In this document: positions 26,072-35,476 of the stretch, piece after piece
Layout: every line of letters starts with the position of its first letter
Position numbering within the stretch: the first letter of the stretch is position 1
Assembly: GCA_964454975.1 (NCBI GenBank)
Contig: CAYVVD010000008.1
Location: 67,453 to 131,452 of the forward strand
DNA length: 64,000 nucleotides
Origin: CAYVVD01 sp964454975
GTDB lineage: Bacteria > Bacteroidota > Ignavibacteria > Kapaibacteriales > UBA2268
Reading direction: 5' to 3'
Made by a program: the position numbers and the translations under genes
The notes under the pieces: generated by a model
The model's input: only the letters and a program-made list of their open reading frames with translations
Told to the model about the DNA's origin: nothing
Databases searched by the model: none

Positions 26072-28876
26072 ATGAGCCTTTATTTAATAGACGGTATGTC
26101 CTTTGTGTTCCGGGCATTCCATGCAATGCAGCAATCGGGTTTAAAATCACCTGACGGCACCCCTACGGGTGCGGTATTCGGATTTATCAATTCGATTACA
26201 TCAATCCTTGATAATTATAAACCTGAGCAGATTTCTGTCGTATTCGACACATCTGCACCTACTTTCAGGCATAAGAAATATGTTGAATACAAGGCAAACC
26301 GGGAAGCATTCCCTGAAGACCTTATACCTCAGTTGGAACTAATTAAAAAGTTTCTGGATTTAGCCGGTATCCACCGCATTGAAAAGGATGGATTCGAGGC
26401 TGATGATATTATTGGTACTCTTGCCAAGAAGGCTTCCTCGGAGAATATAGACGTTAAATGCCTCACTTCCGACAAAGATTTTTACCAGCTTGTTGATGAC
26501 CATATCAGCCTGCTTAAGCCACAGTTCAAAGGGAATGGATTTGACACCGTTGGTTTTACGGAAGTAAATAATAAATTTGGTGTCAGCCCGGATAAAGTAA
26601 TTGATGTACTTGCGATTATCGGCGATAGCGTGGACAATGTTCCGGGTGTAAAAGGCGTTGGTGAGAAATCTGCCATCCCGCTTGTGCAGGAGTATGGCTC
26701 CCTCGAAAGCATTTACGAAAACCTTGATAAAATCATAAAAAAAGCTGTTAAGAACAAGCTCGAAGAGCATAAAGAAAAAGCATTTATATCAAGGGATCTT
26801 GTGACGATTGATATAAATGTCCCAATAGAACCTGGTGATGTAGAATTTTCACTCAAAAAGCCGGATTTTCCCCAGCTCGACATGCTTTTCCAATCTCTCG
26901 GCTTCAGGCAGATTCGTGAAAAGTGGCGCGATCGCTCAGGTATGACTATTGTGGAAATGAAGGAGTCCAAACAGGAATTTGATAATTCCGGTACACAAAG
27001 CATCAAGAGCGTCGAACATGAGTATGTCCTTGTTGATAGTGAAGAGAAGCTCGACGATATGCTTAGTGATTTGGAGAAACACCAGCTTATCTGTTTTGAC
27101 CTCGAAACAAGTTCGCTCGACCGCGATACATGCACAGTAGTTGGAATAGCATTATCAGGAGAAGAAAACAAAGCATTTTACATCGGATTTGACGAGCGGG
27201 ACAATATTGAACTCAAACAAAAGGGCGAGGGGCTTTTCGCCGGGAATGAAATACAAGAAGAGTATGAAAACTGTCTTCCCGTAATGAAAACTCTTGATAA
27301 GCTAAAGCCAATACTTGAGAGTCCGGGCATCGGGAAGTGTGGCCAGAATTCCAAGTTTGATACCTACATCCTTTCGCGTTACGGTGTTGAAGTAACTCCG
27401 GTGGTTTTTGATTCCATGCTTGCTTCATACCTTCTCGACCCGGACGAGAAACATGGAATGGATGCTCTTGCGCTAAAATGGCTGCAATACGAAACGGTTT
27501 CTATCAAATCTTTAATCGGCGAGAAGAAAAAAGAGCAGAAATCCATGAGGAGCCTGCATCCGGCCGAAATTTGCGATTACGCATGCGAGGACGCCGATAT
27601 TACACTTAAGCTATGTAACTTGCTCAAGAAAGAACTGGAAGAAGCAAAGCTAACCCAGCTTGGCGAAAAAGTTGAATTCCCTATGGTGGAAGTGCTGACA
27701 AGGATGGAGCGAAACGGTATAGCGCTCGATACTGAAACACTTTCCGAACTGTCAGTCGAAATTGCCGACAGGGCAAAAGAGCTAACTTCGGAAATATATG
27801 AAGAGGCTGGTTCAGAGTTCAACATTGATTCACCTAAGCAACTTGGACACATCCTTTTCGAGAAGATGATGATTCCACCTGTAAAAAAGACTAAGTCAGG
27901 TTTCAGCACTGATGTGCAGGTGCTTAATCAGCTCGCGGACATTTACCCGATTGCAGACAAAGTGCTTGAGTACCGCCAACTTGTAAAGCTGAAATCAACA
28001 TATATCGATGCTCTGCCTAAGCTCGTTAACCCGCTAACAGGGCGCATCCATACAACTTACAACCAGACAGTGGCAAGCACCGGCAGGCTCTCATCAACCG
28101 ATCCCAACCTGCAGAACATTCCTATCCGCTCGGAACTCGGTAAAGAAGTGAGGAGGGCATTTGTCACGGGAACTGAGGGCAACTTAATTTTCTCTGCCGA
28201 CTATTCACAGGTTGAGCTCAGGATAATGGCATACATCTGCAACGACAAACAAATGGTTGACGGCTTTAAGCAGGGATTAGATATTCACGCGGCTACATCA
28301 GCAGTTCTATACGGAGTGTCGCTCGATGAAGTAACCCAGGATATGCGAAGGATTGCTAAAACAGTCAACTTCGGCATTATGTATGGCCTCGGAGCATTCG
28401 GGCTTTCGCAACGCCTGAACATCCCAAGAAAAGAAGCTGCTGAAATCATTGATAACTACATAGAAAAATACCCGGGAATCCGCAAATACATTGATTTGAC
28501 AATCGAGTCAACTCGCAAAAAGGGCTATGCCGAGACTTTAATGGGCCGCCGCAGGCACTTCCCCCAGATACGCAGTGAAAACCGCAACTTGCGTACTGCT
28601 GCCGAGCGCGGAGCTATCAATATGCCCATCCAGGGTACTGCCGCCGACATGATGAAAGTGGCAATGATTCGCATTGACGAGGAGCTGAGGCGTCGCAATT
28701 TAAAGTCCCTTATGATGCTACAGGTGCATGACGAACTTGTTTTCGAAGCAATCCCTGAAGAACTCGACGAACTGCAGGAAGTCGTTATCAACGGTATGCA
28801 GCGGGCGCTGCCGCTCGGTGAAGTTCCGGTAGTGGTTGACACCGGAACAGGAAGGAATTGGTTTGAAGCACATTAG
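26072..28876 (+). CDS. polA: DNA polymerase I
   Basis: All three activities appear intact. The N-terminal 5'-3' flap nuclease (1-~290) has LIDGMSFVFRAFHA, VFDTSAPTFRH and GFEADDIIGTLA. The 3'-5' proofreading domain (about 330-520) keeps its metal ligands in CFDLETSSLD and YACEDAD. The polymerase domain (about 550-934) shows DYSQVELRIMA (motif A), RRIAKTVNFGIMYG (motif B) and QVHDELVFE (motif C). I start at ATG 26072 (MSLYLIDGMSF), giving 934 residues. A longer reading back to 25907 would overlap mlaE and add a tail unlike any PolI. Confidence 0.95.
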   Translation: MSLYLIDGMSFVFRAFHAMQQSGLKSPDGTPTGAVFGFINSITSILDNYKPEQISVVFDTSAPTFRHKKYVEYKANREAFPEDLIPQLELIKKFLDLAGIHRIEKDGFEADDIIGTLAKKASSENIDVKCLTSDKDFYQLVDDHISLLKPQFKGNGFDTVGFTEVNNKFGVSPDKVIDVLAIIGDSVDNVPGVKGVGEKSAIPLVQEYGSLESIYENLDKIIKKAVKNKLEEHKEKAFISRDLVTIDINVPIEPGDVEFSLKKPDFPQLDMLFQSLGFRQIREKWRDRSGMTIVEMKESKQEFDNSGTQSIKSVEHEYVLVDSEEKLDDMLSDLEKHQLICFDLETSSLDRDTCTVVGIALSGEENKAFYIGFDERDNIELKQKGEGLFAGNEIQEEYENCLPVMKTLDKLKPILESPGIGKCGQNSKFDTYILSRYGVEVTPVVFDSMLASYLLDPDEKHGMDALALKWLQYETVSIKSLIGEKKKEQKSMRSLHPAEICDYACEDADITLKLCNLLKKELEEAKLTQLGEKVEFPMVEVLTRMERNGIALDTETLSELSVEIADRAKELTSEIYEEAGSEFNIDSPKQLGHILFEKMMIPPVKKTKSGFSTDVQVLNQLADIYPIADKVLEYRQLVKLKSTYIDALPKLVNPLTGRIHTTYNQTVASTGRLSSTDPNLQNIPIRSELGKEVRRAFVTGTEGNLIFSADYSQVELRIMAYICNDKQMVDGFKQGLDIHAATSAVLYGVSLDEVTQDMRRIAKTVNFGIMYGLGAFGLSQRLNIPRKEAAEIIDNYIEKYPGIRKYIDLTIESTRKKGYAETLMGRRRHFPQIRSENRNLRTAAERGAINMPIQGTAADMMKVAMIRIDEELRRRNLKSLMMLQVHDELVFEAIPEELDELQEVVINGMQRALPLGEVPVVVDTGTGRNWFEAH

Positions 28877-29006
28877 ATTCAATTAAGATTTTTAAATTTC
28901 CCGCCTTTTCAACGAGGGGTGGCTCTGTAATTAGAGTAAAGGCAATTCATTTGAAGAACTGCCCCTGCAATTTAATCGTACTATGCACTGCAAACTAAGT
29001 GCTGTA

Positions 29007-30365
29007 TTATACTGTTTCGAGGTACCTGTCCAGCTCCCATTCCGTAACCTGAACACGGTAATCATCCCATTCAGAACGCTTTGCGTGAAGGTACTTTCGT
29101 AGCATTTCGTCGCCCAGCACGGATGAAATCACCGGGTTGTCGCGCAGGTGTCTCATAGATTCCCATAGGTTGCCCGGCAGGTAGTCTATGTTACGCGCTT
29201 CGAGAGTAGCTTCAGAGAATTCGAATACATCCTCCTCAACTGGCTTTGGGGGCTGCATCTTGTTTTTGATGCCGTCCAGGCCTGCTTTAAGCAGGACTGC
29301 AAATGCGAGATAGGGATTTGTGCTCGGGTCGGGGCAGCGGATTTCCATCCTGATGGATTTTTCCTTGCCGACTGTATAGCGTGGAACGCGAATCAAAGCC
29401 GAGCGATTGCGCTGTGCCCAGCAGATGTAAGTAGAGGCTTCGTAGCCGGGAACAAGGCGTTTGTAGGAATTTATTAGTGGGTTCAGTATCCCGCACATAG
29501 CTTTTATGTGGTGCATCTGCCCTGCAAGGAACTGGTAAGCAGTTTCCGAGAACTTGTATTCGTCGTCAGGATTGTAGAATGCGTTCTCACCATTCTTTGT
29601 AAACAGGCTTTGGTGTACGTGCATGCCATTGCCATTTACGCCTGTAATCGGCTTTGGCATAAATGTAGCGTGGAGGCCATGCCTCTGAGCTACAGCCTTC
29701 AGCGCTGCTTTCAGTGTCATCACCCGGTCGGCAGTCTGTAGAGCATTGCCGTAGCGGAATGATATTTCGTGCTGGCCGGGAGCCACTTCGTGGTGGCTGG
29801 ATTCCACTTCGAGACCCATTTGCTCGAGTGCAAGCATCATCTCGCGGCGAACTTCGTATCCCTCGTCAAGCACAAGGTCGAAATACTGGCCCCGGTCATG
29901 CGGCTGTATCTTATGGTTTGATGAATCTATCAGGTCGCCGTTTGTTTTCTTGAACAGGAAAAATTCACACTCCGGGCCTGTGTTGTAAACATAGCCCATG
30001 TCCCAGGCTTCCTCCAGGACATTCTTTAAGATAACCCTCGGATCGCTCTGGTATGGCTCGCCTTCCGGTGTGTTTACATCGCAGATAAAGCGGGCAACTT
30101 TGCTGCCGTCAGTTGATACCCAGGGTATGATTGCATAAGTGTCAATATCCGGTATCAGAAGCATATCGCTCTCGAAGATACGGGTGAAGCCTTCGATTGA
30201 CGAGCCGTCGAACCAGAGACCTATTTCGAGTGCATCGCTAAATTTATGTTCGGGTATTGTAACGCTTTTTACCTTACCTATCATATCAGAAAACTGGAGG
30301 TTAATAAACTCAACATTATCCTCTTTCATTTTATCGAGGATTGTATCTTTTGATAGAATACTCAT
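29007..30365 (-). CDS. glnA: Glutamine synthetase type I
   Basis: ATP-dependent amidation of glutamate to glutamine. Seen: the N-terminal beta-grasp (FINLQFSDMIGKVKSV), FDGSSIEGF, the metal ligands in GPECEFFLF, EVESSHHEVAPGQHEI and NGNGMHVHQS, and the ATP/glutamate loop NPLINSYKRLVPGYEAS. At 452 residues it is of the shorter GSI-alpha type. The region that holds the adenylylated Tyr in GSI-beta reads NIDYLPGNL, without the NLYDLP motif, so adenylylation control is unlikely. It stands apart from glutamate synthase genes and lies directly after tyrS on the same strand. Confidence 0.95.
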   Translation of the reverse strand: MSILSKDTILDKMKEDNVEFINLQFSDMIGKVKSVTIPEHKFSDALEIGLWFDGSSIEGFTRIFESDMLLIPDIDTYAIIPWVSTDGSKVARFICDVNTPEGEPYQSDPRVILKNVLEEAWDMGYVYNTGPECEFFLFKKTNGDLIDSSNHKIQPHDRGQYFDLVLDEGYEVRREMMLALEQMGLEVESSHHEVAPGQHEISFRYGNALQTADRVMTLKAALKAVAQRHGLHATFMPKPITGVNGNGMHVHQSLFTKNGENAFYNPDDEYKFSETAYQFLAGQMHHIKAMCGILNPLINSYKRLVPGYEASTYICWAQRNRSALIRVPRYTVGKEKSIRMEIRCPDPSTNPYLAFAVLLKAGLDGIKNKMQPPKPVEEDVFEFSEATLEARNIDYLPGNLWESMRHLRDNPVISSVLGDEMLRKYLHAKRSEWDDYRVQVTEWELDRYLETV

Positions 30366-30390
30366 AGTTAATCTCTTGATAAGAATGTGA

Positions 30391-31608
30391 TTACTTTTTA
30401 ACTACGTAAAGGAACTTACGTTTTCCGACTTTGAACAACTTTTTAGTGCTTAAATCCACTTTAAAAAAGAAATCTTCGATTTTATCTCCGTCAATTGAAA
30501 CACAGCCTTGGTCTATTAATCTGCGTACTTCTTTCTTGGATTGTACCAGCTCTGTCTGCACGAGTATATCTGCAACCGGGGCTTCAATTCCGTCCAAATC
30601 AAATTCTATAGTATCAATCTCGTCCGGGACATCTTTTTTAACGAAGATTCGCTCAAATTCCTCGAATGCTGCTTTCCCGGAATTCTCAACATGATATCTG
30701 TCAACAATTGCCATAGCGGTTTTTACCTTAGCATCCCTCGGATGCAATGAGCCGCTTTCGAGCTCTTTCTCCATCCTTGCGATTTCGTCTTCCGGTGCGA
30801 ATGAAGCATACCTGTAATAGCGGGTAATAAGGTTGTCAGGGATTGACATTACCTTGCCGAACATTTCGCGCGGGCTGTCTGTAAGCGCTATATAGTTATT
30901 AAGCGATTTGCTCATTTTCTCAACGCCGTCAGTGCCTTCGAGGATAGGCATAGTAAGGATGCACTGTGCTTCCTTTCCGTAAGCCTGCTGTATATGCCTT
31001 CCTACAATCAGGTTGAACTTCTGGTCGGTGCCGCCAAGCTCGACATCCGAGTCAATAGCGGCAGAATCCATGGCTTGGGCGAGCGGGTAAAGAAGTTCAT
31101 GCACACTGATTGGAACGCCCTCTTTGAATCGCTTGCTGAAATCATCCCTCTCGATTAGCTGGGCAACGGTGTACTTGGCTGAAAGGCCAATAACGTCGCG
31201 GAAGTTCATAGCATTAAGCCATTCGGAATTGTACTTTACTTCGAGACTGTCTTCCCTGAGAATCATAGTTGCCTGTTCAAGGTAGGATTGTCCGTTGATA
31301 CGGGTTTCCTCTATTGTAAGCTGAGGCCTGGTCTTGGATTTACCCGATGGGTCGCCAATCATGGCGGTAAAGTCACCGATAATCAATATCGCCTTGTGGC
31401 CTAAATCCTGAAACTGGCGCAGCTTATGGAGGACAACAGCATGCCCGATATGTAAGTCCGGTTTGCTGGGGTCGCAGCCAAGCTTTATGTTTAAAGGCTT
31501 TCCTGTTTTTGACGCCTTCTCTATTTTATCAGTCAGTTCATCTTCGGGAAGCACCTCTACTGCTCCCGATCGGATGACATCCATTTGCTCGTTGACTGTT
31601 GGAAACAT
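30391..31608 (-). CDS. tyrS: Tyrosyl-tRNA synthetase
   Basis: Class I aminoacyl-tRNA synthetase. The HIGH motif occurs in KPDLHIGHAV, KMSKS in GVEKMSKSLNN, and the tyrosine pocket region includes QAMDSAAIDSDVELGGTDQKFN. The C-terminus (about 340-405) is an S4-like RNA-binding domain (KKEVRRLIDQGCVSI). The 405-residue length and the DSA-type pocket place it in the TyrRZ-like bacterial subgroup. Translation starts at ATG 31608. It marks the left edge of ordinary chromosome before the AT-rich accessory block. Confidence 0.95.
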   Translation of the reverse strand: MFPTVNEQMDVIRSGAVEVLPEDELTDKIEKASKTGKPLNIKLGCDPSKPDLHIGHAVVLHKLRQFQDLGHKAILIIGDFTAMIGDPSGKSKTRPQLTIEETRINGQSYLEQATMILREDSLEVKYNSEWLNAMNFRDVIGLSAKYTVAQLIERDDFSKRFKEGVPISVHELLYPLAQAMDSAAIDSDVELGGTDQKFNLIVGRHIQQAYGKEAQCILTMPILEGTDGVEKMSKSLNNYIALTDSPREMFGKVMSIPDNLITRYYRYASFAPEDEIARMEKELESGSLHPRDAKVKTAMAIVDRYHVENSGKAAFEEFERIFVKKDVPDEIDTIEFDLDGIEAPVADILVQTELVQSKKEVRRLIDQGCVSIDGDKIEDFFFKVDLSTKKLFKVGKRKFLYVVKK

Positions 31609-31982
31609 CTGCGAATTCTTGGTTAAATTTCCGCAAGATAATTAACTCGTTTTAATAATAGAGTGAAAGTTTTCCACAAAGAATAGGAGGAGGGAAGGCT
31701 AAATTATAAAACTAATAAATATTAAGAATCAGATAACTTTGTCTATTATTTTTCAACCCATAATAGTCAAATTCAAAATGAAGGAATGAGTAAAAAGGGG
31801 TATTTGATACCACGAATTTATATATTTTAATCTATCCTATAAAGAAATTCAATGATGATAAACAAATTAATTAGTAAGCCTGAATTCACTTGACTCCCTA
31901 AGAATTCAGAAGTTATATAGAAAGTTTAATCGATATTATTTAAAACCAAAGGGCTTCTCTTATTGAGAAGCCCGGGCTTCAA
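31609..31982. other. AT-rich intergenic region at the left edge of the accessory block
   Basis: No coding potential is seen. It contains the tyrS promoter region near 31609-31700 (with one TTTTCCACA 9-mer at 31670-31678) and the terminator of the downstream lipoprotein gene at its far end. I see no tRNA, direct repeat or inverted repeat that would mark an integration site. Confidence 0.4.
31951..31973 (-). terminator. Intrinsic terminator of the C39-like lipoprotein gene
   Basis: A perfect 9-bp GC-rich stem (GGGCTTCTC at 31951-31959, GAGAAGCCC at 31965-31973) with a 5-nt loop. Read on the minus strand it is followed by TTTGGTTTTAAATAAT. It lies just after the stop of the minus-strand gene at 31983. 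Confidence 0.88.
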
Positions 31983-34076
31983 TTATTTTATTGTCAGGCT
32001 AAAGTCCGAATTTTGAGCACATTTGAAAGTAACTAATTCTATGGAGCAGTCATCAGGTTTATATGGAGTATAAGTATATGAAGTACTTGTAATCAAATCA
32101 CATATTTCGCTGCCTGATTTTGAAATCATCCAACCATTTCCAACATTTGAACCACTTAATAGAATATTACTTAATTTAGCAATTGAATGGCCCTGTCCAA
32201 TATCTTCGCCTTCATATTCAGTTTTAGTAGTAACTTCAAAGTCAAAATCTACAATTTTCGAAGGATTTACTTCTTTGTCAAATTCAATCCGCAATTTCCT
32301 GTTCATAATATGATTCATCTTTGAGTATGTAACTGTCTCAGTAGCTGTGCCTTCGAGAATTTTACCTTTCATTTCAAGCATCATTTTTTGAGCGCCATAG
32401 GCCATAAGTTCAACACTTGTATTGCTGCCATTTTTGCAATGGGTTATATATTCCGCATCAGCGCCTAAATAAAAAGTAATTTCTCGTTGCATCTTAGGTT
32501 GAAGGGTAAAATGCAAATCGTAACCATCCTGGTAGTTTGCGCCATCCCAAATTTCTAATTCCATACGTGCGTCGAATTTCTCAGTCGAGACAAATAGTGA
32601 GTTTAAATCCATTTCCAATTTAAAGTTATTAGTTCCGGGACCTGAATTATATGTAGTTGATTCATCAAAAAGATTTTCACCGGTCTCCTGGTTATAAATT
32701 CTAAGATTTAAACTAAGTGTTTTGGAATTTTGCTCCGCATTATATATTGGTAAATCAAATCTCAAATATTTAGTGGAATCAGGCAATACGTCGCATACAT
32801 CAGTATTTGGGAACACCCATTTATAACCATGTTGTGCGTTTTTGTCATATTCCATAGCAATAGAATAAGTTTTGCCGGCTGAAGATTCAACAATAAAAGA
32901 TAACTCCCCTAATGTCTTATTAATCGGCATCCCAAATGTGTGCAAAGCTCTGCCGGATGGCACAACTTTTTTAGGAAATAAAATTTGGTAGGCTTCAGTT
33001 AATGATTTTTCTTTCATCAGCCAATCAAATTCTTTCCATTCATACATAGATTCGCCACTAATATTTTGTGGATTGTGAATTAACAATTTAACACTAATCT
33101 TAGCAGCAGTGACTAAGTCAATTTCATATCCAACAACGAGAACTGCATGCCCGCCAACTCCGGGATAATCAAGACTGAAAACTATCGGTTTGTCTTCGTC
33201 AAGATTTTTAATAATTTCATCTAACATATTTGTTTTTGATACGAAAGTAGATGTTTCGCATTCCACATTACCATAAATACTCATCGCAGCAGGGAGCCAC
33301 TTTTTGAATGAGTATAAGCCAAGGCCTTCGTTTAGAGTTGAATGCTCCATGTATTTCACGAAATCAATCACTCTGACATCTTTATTTCGGTTACCTGCAG
33401 CTGTGTATGCACGTGCAAGCATGGTAGCACATGTAGCCCAGCAACTTCCTTCTGGTTGCTCGTAATAGGGCATTTGAAGTATCTTCTTTTGGGGAGCATC
33501 TGATAGTTTTTCACGGTCAGCCCAACTCAAATTCAATCGTGTATATCTATTACCTGATTGAATTGTGTTGACATTACCCACTTTGGGAGAGCTACTTGGC
33601 GCTTTGAATTTGCTTGTTAATAATCCGCTTGAAGCATCATAATCGAAATCTATAAGTTCACCATAAATTTGTTCCTGGGAGTCCTCCGGAGAATAAAATA
33701 ATAGAACAATATCGTCTTTTACTAAATCCGGCTTAAGTATTAAACTAAAACCAAATGTAATCTCACCTTCCATTTTGGAAAAATCAAAAACCAAATCCTT
33801 GCTGCTGTTGAAGTATCTTTCATCATCAAGCAATGCAATTGTAATTTTTTCGTTAGAAATCCCGGAATTGTCTTCCGGGTTGACTTTGAAAGTCGTTCCA
33901 TTAGTAAATTCAAGAATAATCTCGCTACCTTTGTAATCAGCGCTTTTCTCCTCGGCAATTTTCTCTTTAATTGTGTTGTTGTTCGGCTCTTCGTCATCAT
34001 TTCCAATTATTCCCTCACAAGACATCAAAGTAATGAGCATTGAACTCATCAATAAAAACTTAACATAAATATTCAT
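31983..34076 (-). CDS. Large lipoprotein with papain/C39-like cysteine peptidase domain
   Basis: The lipoprotein signal ends in ITLMSCEG. After an N-terminal beta-rich region (about 30-195), residues about 200-320 look like a papain-like/C39-type cysteine peptidase: catalytic Cys in PEGSCWATCATML, and His in GVGGHAVLVVGYEI followed by HNPQ, which could supply the Asn/Asp. The remaining ~350 residues are beta-rich repeats with no family I know. It probably works on the outer membrane surface, on a peptide or as a self-processing protein. The sequence is visibly AT-richer than tyrS beside it. It is a single-gene unit with its own terminator, transcribed away from the arr regulators. Confidence 0.65.
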   Translation of the reverse strand: MNIYVKFLLMSSMLITLMSCEGIIGNDDEEPNNNTIKEKIAEEKSADYKGSEIILEFTNGTTFKVNPEDNSGISNEKITIALLDDERYFNSSKDLVFDFSKMEGEITFGFSLILKPDLVKDDIVLLFYSPEDSQEQIYGELIDFDYDASSGLLTSKFKAPSSSPKVGNVNTIQSGNRYTRLNLSWADREKLSDAPQKKILQMPYYEQPEGSCWATCATMLARAYTAAGNRNKDVRVIDFVKYMEHSTLNEGLGLYSFKKWLPAAMSIYGNVECETSTFVSKTNMLDEIIKNLDEDKPIVFSLDYPGVGGHAVLVVGYEIDLVTAAKISVKLLIHNPQNISGESMYEWKEFDWLMKEKSLTEAYQILFPKKVVPSGRALHTFGMPINKTLGELSFIVESSAGKTYSIAMEYDKNAQHGYKWVFPNTDVCDVLPDSTKYLRFDLPIYNAEQNSKTLSLNLRIYNQETGENLFDESTTYNSGPGTNNFKLEMDLNSLFVSTEKFDARMELEIWDGANYQDGYDLHFTLQPKMQREITFYLGADAEYITHCKNGSNTSVELMAYGAQKMMLEMKGKILEGTATETVTYSKMNHIMNRKLRIEFDKEVNPSKIVDFDFEVTTKTEYEGEDIGQGHSIAKLSNILLSGSNVGNGWMISKSGSEICDLITSTSYTYTPYKPDDCSIELVTFKCAQNSDFSLTIK

Positions 34077-34534
34077 TAGTTACCTCAGAATGTAAAATTA
34101 AATCCGTTGAAATTATGAAAGTTCGCTCAATTAAAAAAGCAAATAATACAATCGTATGCTTTTACTAAGCCTTTGAAAAATAAAGACTAACGCCATTGTC
34201 CGATTAATATTGTTCCCCTGTGCTCTTTTACACGACGGCAATGAGATTAACTCAAAATTCAAGAGATATTTAGTTTTTGAATTTCAAAAAAGAACAGAAT
34301 TTGGATATTAATTTTTGATATTATGACAATGAAAAAAGTTGTCGGGGTTAGTCAGTATAAGTATTTAGCTGCTTTGCAAGAAACTGACCCAATTATATTA
34401 TTGAAACAGGTTAATTGGAGACAATCCTCTGATTTGGCAACAGGATTGGAGTTGTCATAATCCGTATATAGAGGAATTTATGCTTACAATATCTGAGATA
34501 TACTTACGATTCTAATGCTATTCCCAAAGATTAA
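34077..34534. other. Intergenic region between the C39-like lipoprotein and arrX
   Basis: Divergent promoter space for the C39-like lipoprotein and the XSR regulators. Apart from the doubtful 45-codon ORF at 34323-34460, I see nothing. No -24/-12 element is visible before the sensor gene. Confidence 0.4.
34323..34460 (+). CDS. Possible 45-codon ORF of unknown function
   Basis: An uninterrupted frame starts MTMKKVVGVSQYKYLAALQE and ends GLELS. It is amphipathic, without signal peptide or recognised motif. It has no clear ribosome-binding site and lies 75 bp before the sensor lipoprotein gene. It could be a real small protein, a gene remnant or chance. I rate chance or remnant as most likely. 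Confidence 0.25.
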   Translation: MTMKKVVGVSQYKYLAALQETDPIILLKQVNWRQSSDLATGLELS

Positions 34535-35476
34535 ATGTATAATCGATTTATGATGAAAAGTAATATTATAAAAGGTCTTTTAACAGTACTGCTCATCACG
34601 GGGTGTAATTATATTGAGGATGAATCCGAGAAGAAGGTGGTGGACTTTACTTTGAAACGAACACAAAATGCAATAGATTCTAATGATTATAACCCGTCAG
34701 AAAAATTAAAAGTAGCTATTTCTGCTATAGTATCGCCCCGGGAGACATTTATTTACTATGAAGAATTACTTGACTATATATCAAAAAAGGTAAATAGCCC
34801 AATAGAGATGAAGCAAAGAAAAACGTATAGTGAGGTGAATCAGATGCTGCTGAACAATGAAGTAGACATGGCATTTATTTGTTCAGGAGCTTACATAAAA
34901 ATCAATGAAACGAATCAGGTAGAATTATTGGCTATACCCGTTTGCAATGGTAAACCATACTATCAGGCATATATTATCACCAATAATCAATCAGGTATAG
35001 AAAAATTTGATGATCTTGAAGGTAAATCCTTTGCATTTACCGACCCCCTTTCAAACACAGGAAAACTCTATGCCGAGAAACGACTGCACGAATTGAATTT
35101 GTCTTCTGAAACGTTTTTTTCTTCGACCATGTATACACACGCACATGATATTTCCATCCAGTTGGTTTCAAAAATGGTTGTTGATGCAGCTACTGTTGAC
35201 GCGCTGATTTATGATTATTTAGAAAAATTCTATCCTGAACGGGTTAAAAATATCAAAATAATCGAAAAGTCAGAGTATTTTGGTATACCACCGGTTGTGG
35301 TTCCGGCTTCAGTTCCTGACGAGTTAAAAAAAGAATTAAAATCAATTTTTCTTTCCCTTCATAAAGATTCAATTGGAAGTAAAATTTTGGATAAATTACT
35401 GATTGATCGTTTTATCGAAGGAAACGATGAGAATTACGACAGTATTCGTGAAATGCAAAAATTAGTCAAGCAATGA
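34535..35476 (+). CDS. arrX: PhnD-like substrate-binding lipoprotein (oxyanion sensor ArrX/AioX type)
   Basis: Lipoprotein (signal ending LLITGC, Cys24 from the first Met) with a PhnD/PBP-like fold: EKLKVAISAIVSPRETFIYYEELLDYISKK, NNEVDMAFICSGAY, FAFTDPLSNTG and VDAATVDALIYDY. In arsenite- and arsenate-responsive systems, periplasmic proteins of this family (AioX, ArrX, ArxX) bind the oxyanion and signal to a kinase. Here the gene overlaps that of a histidine kinase by 4 bp, and an NtrC-type regulator follows, so a sensing role is far likelier than transport. ATG 34535 is used; 34550 and 34553 also fit the signal peptide. Confidence 0.8.
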   Translation: MYNRFMMKSNIIKGLLTVLLITGCNYIEDESEKKVVDFTLKRTQNAIDSNDYNPSEKLKVAISAIVSPRETFIYYEELLDYISKKVNSPIEMKQRKTYSEVNQMLLNNEVDMAFICSGAYIKINETNQVELLAIPVCNGKPYYQAYIITNNQSGIEKFDDLEGKSFAFTDPLSNTGKLYAEKRLHELNLSSETFFSSTMYTHAHDISIQLVSKMVVDAATVDALIYDYLEKFYPERVKNIKIIEKSEYFGIPPVVVPASVPDELKKELKSIFLSLHKDSIGSKILDKLLIDRFIEGNDENYDSIREMQKLVKQ

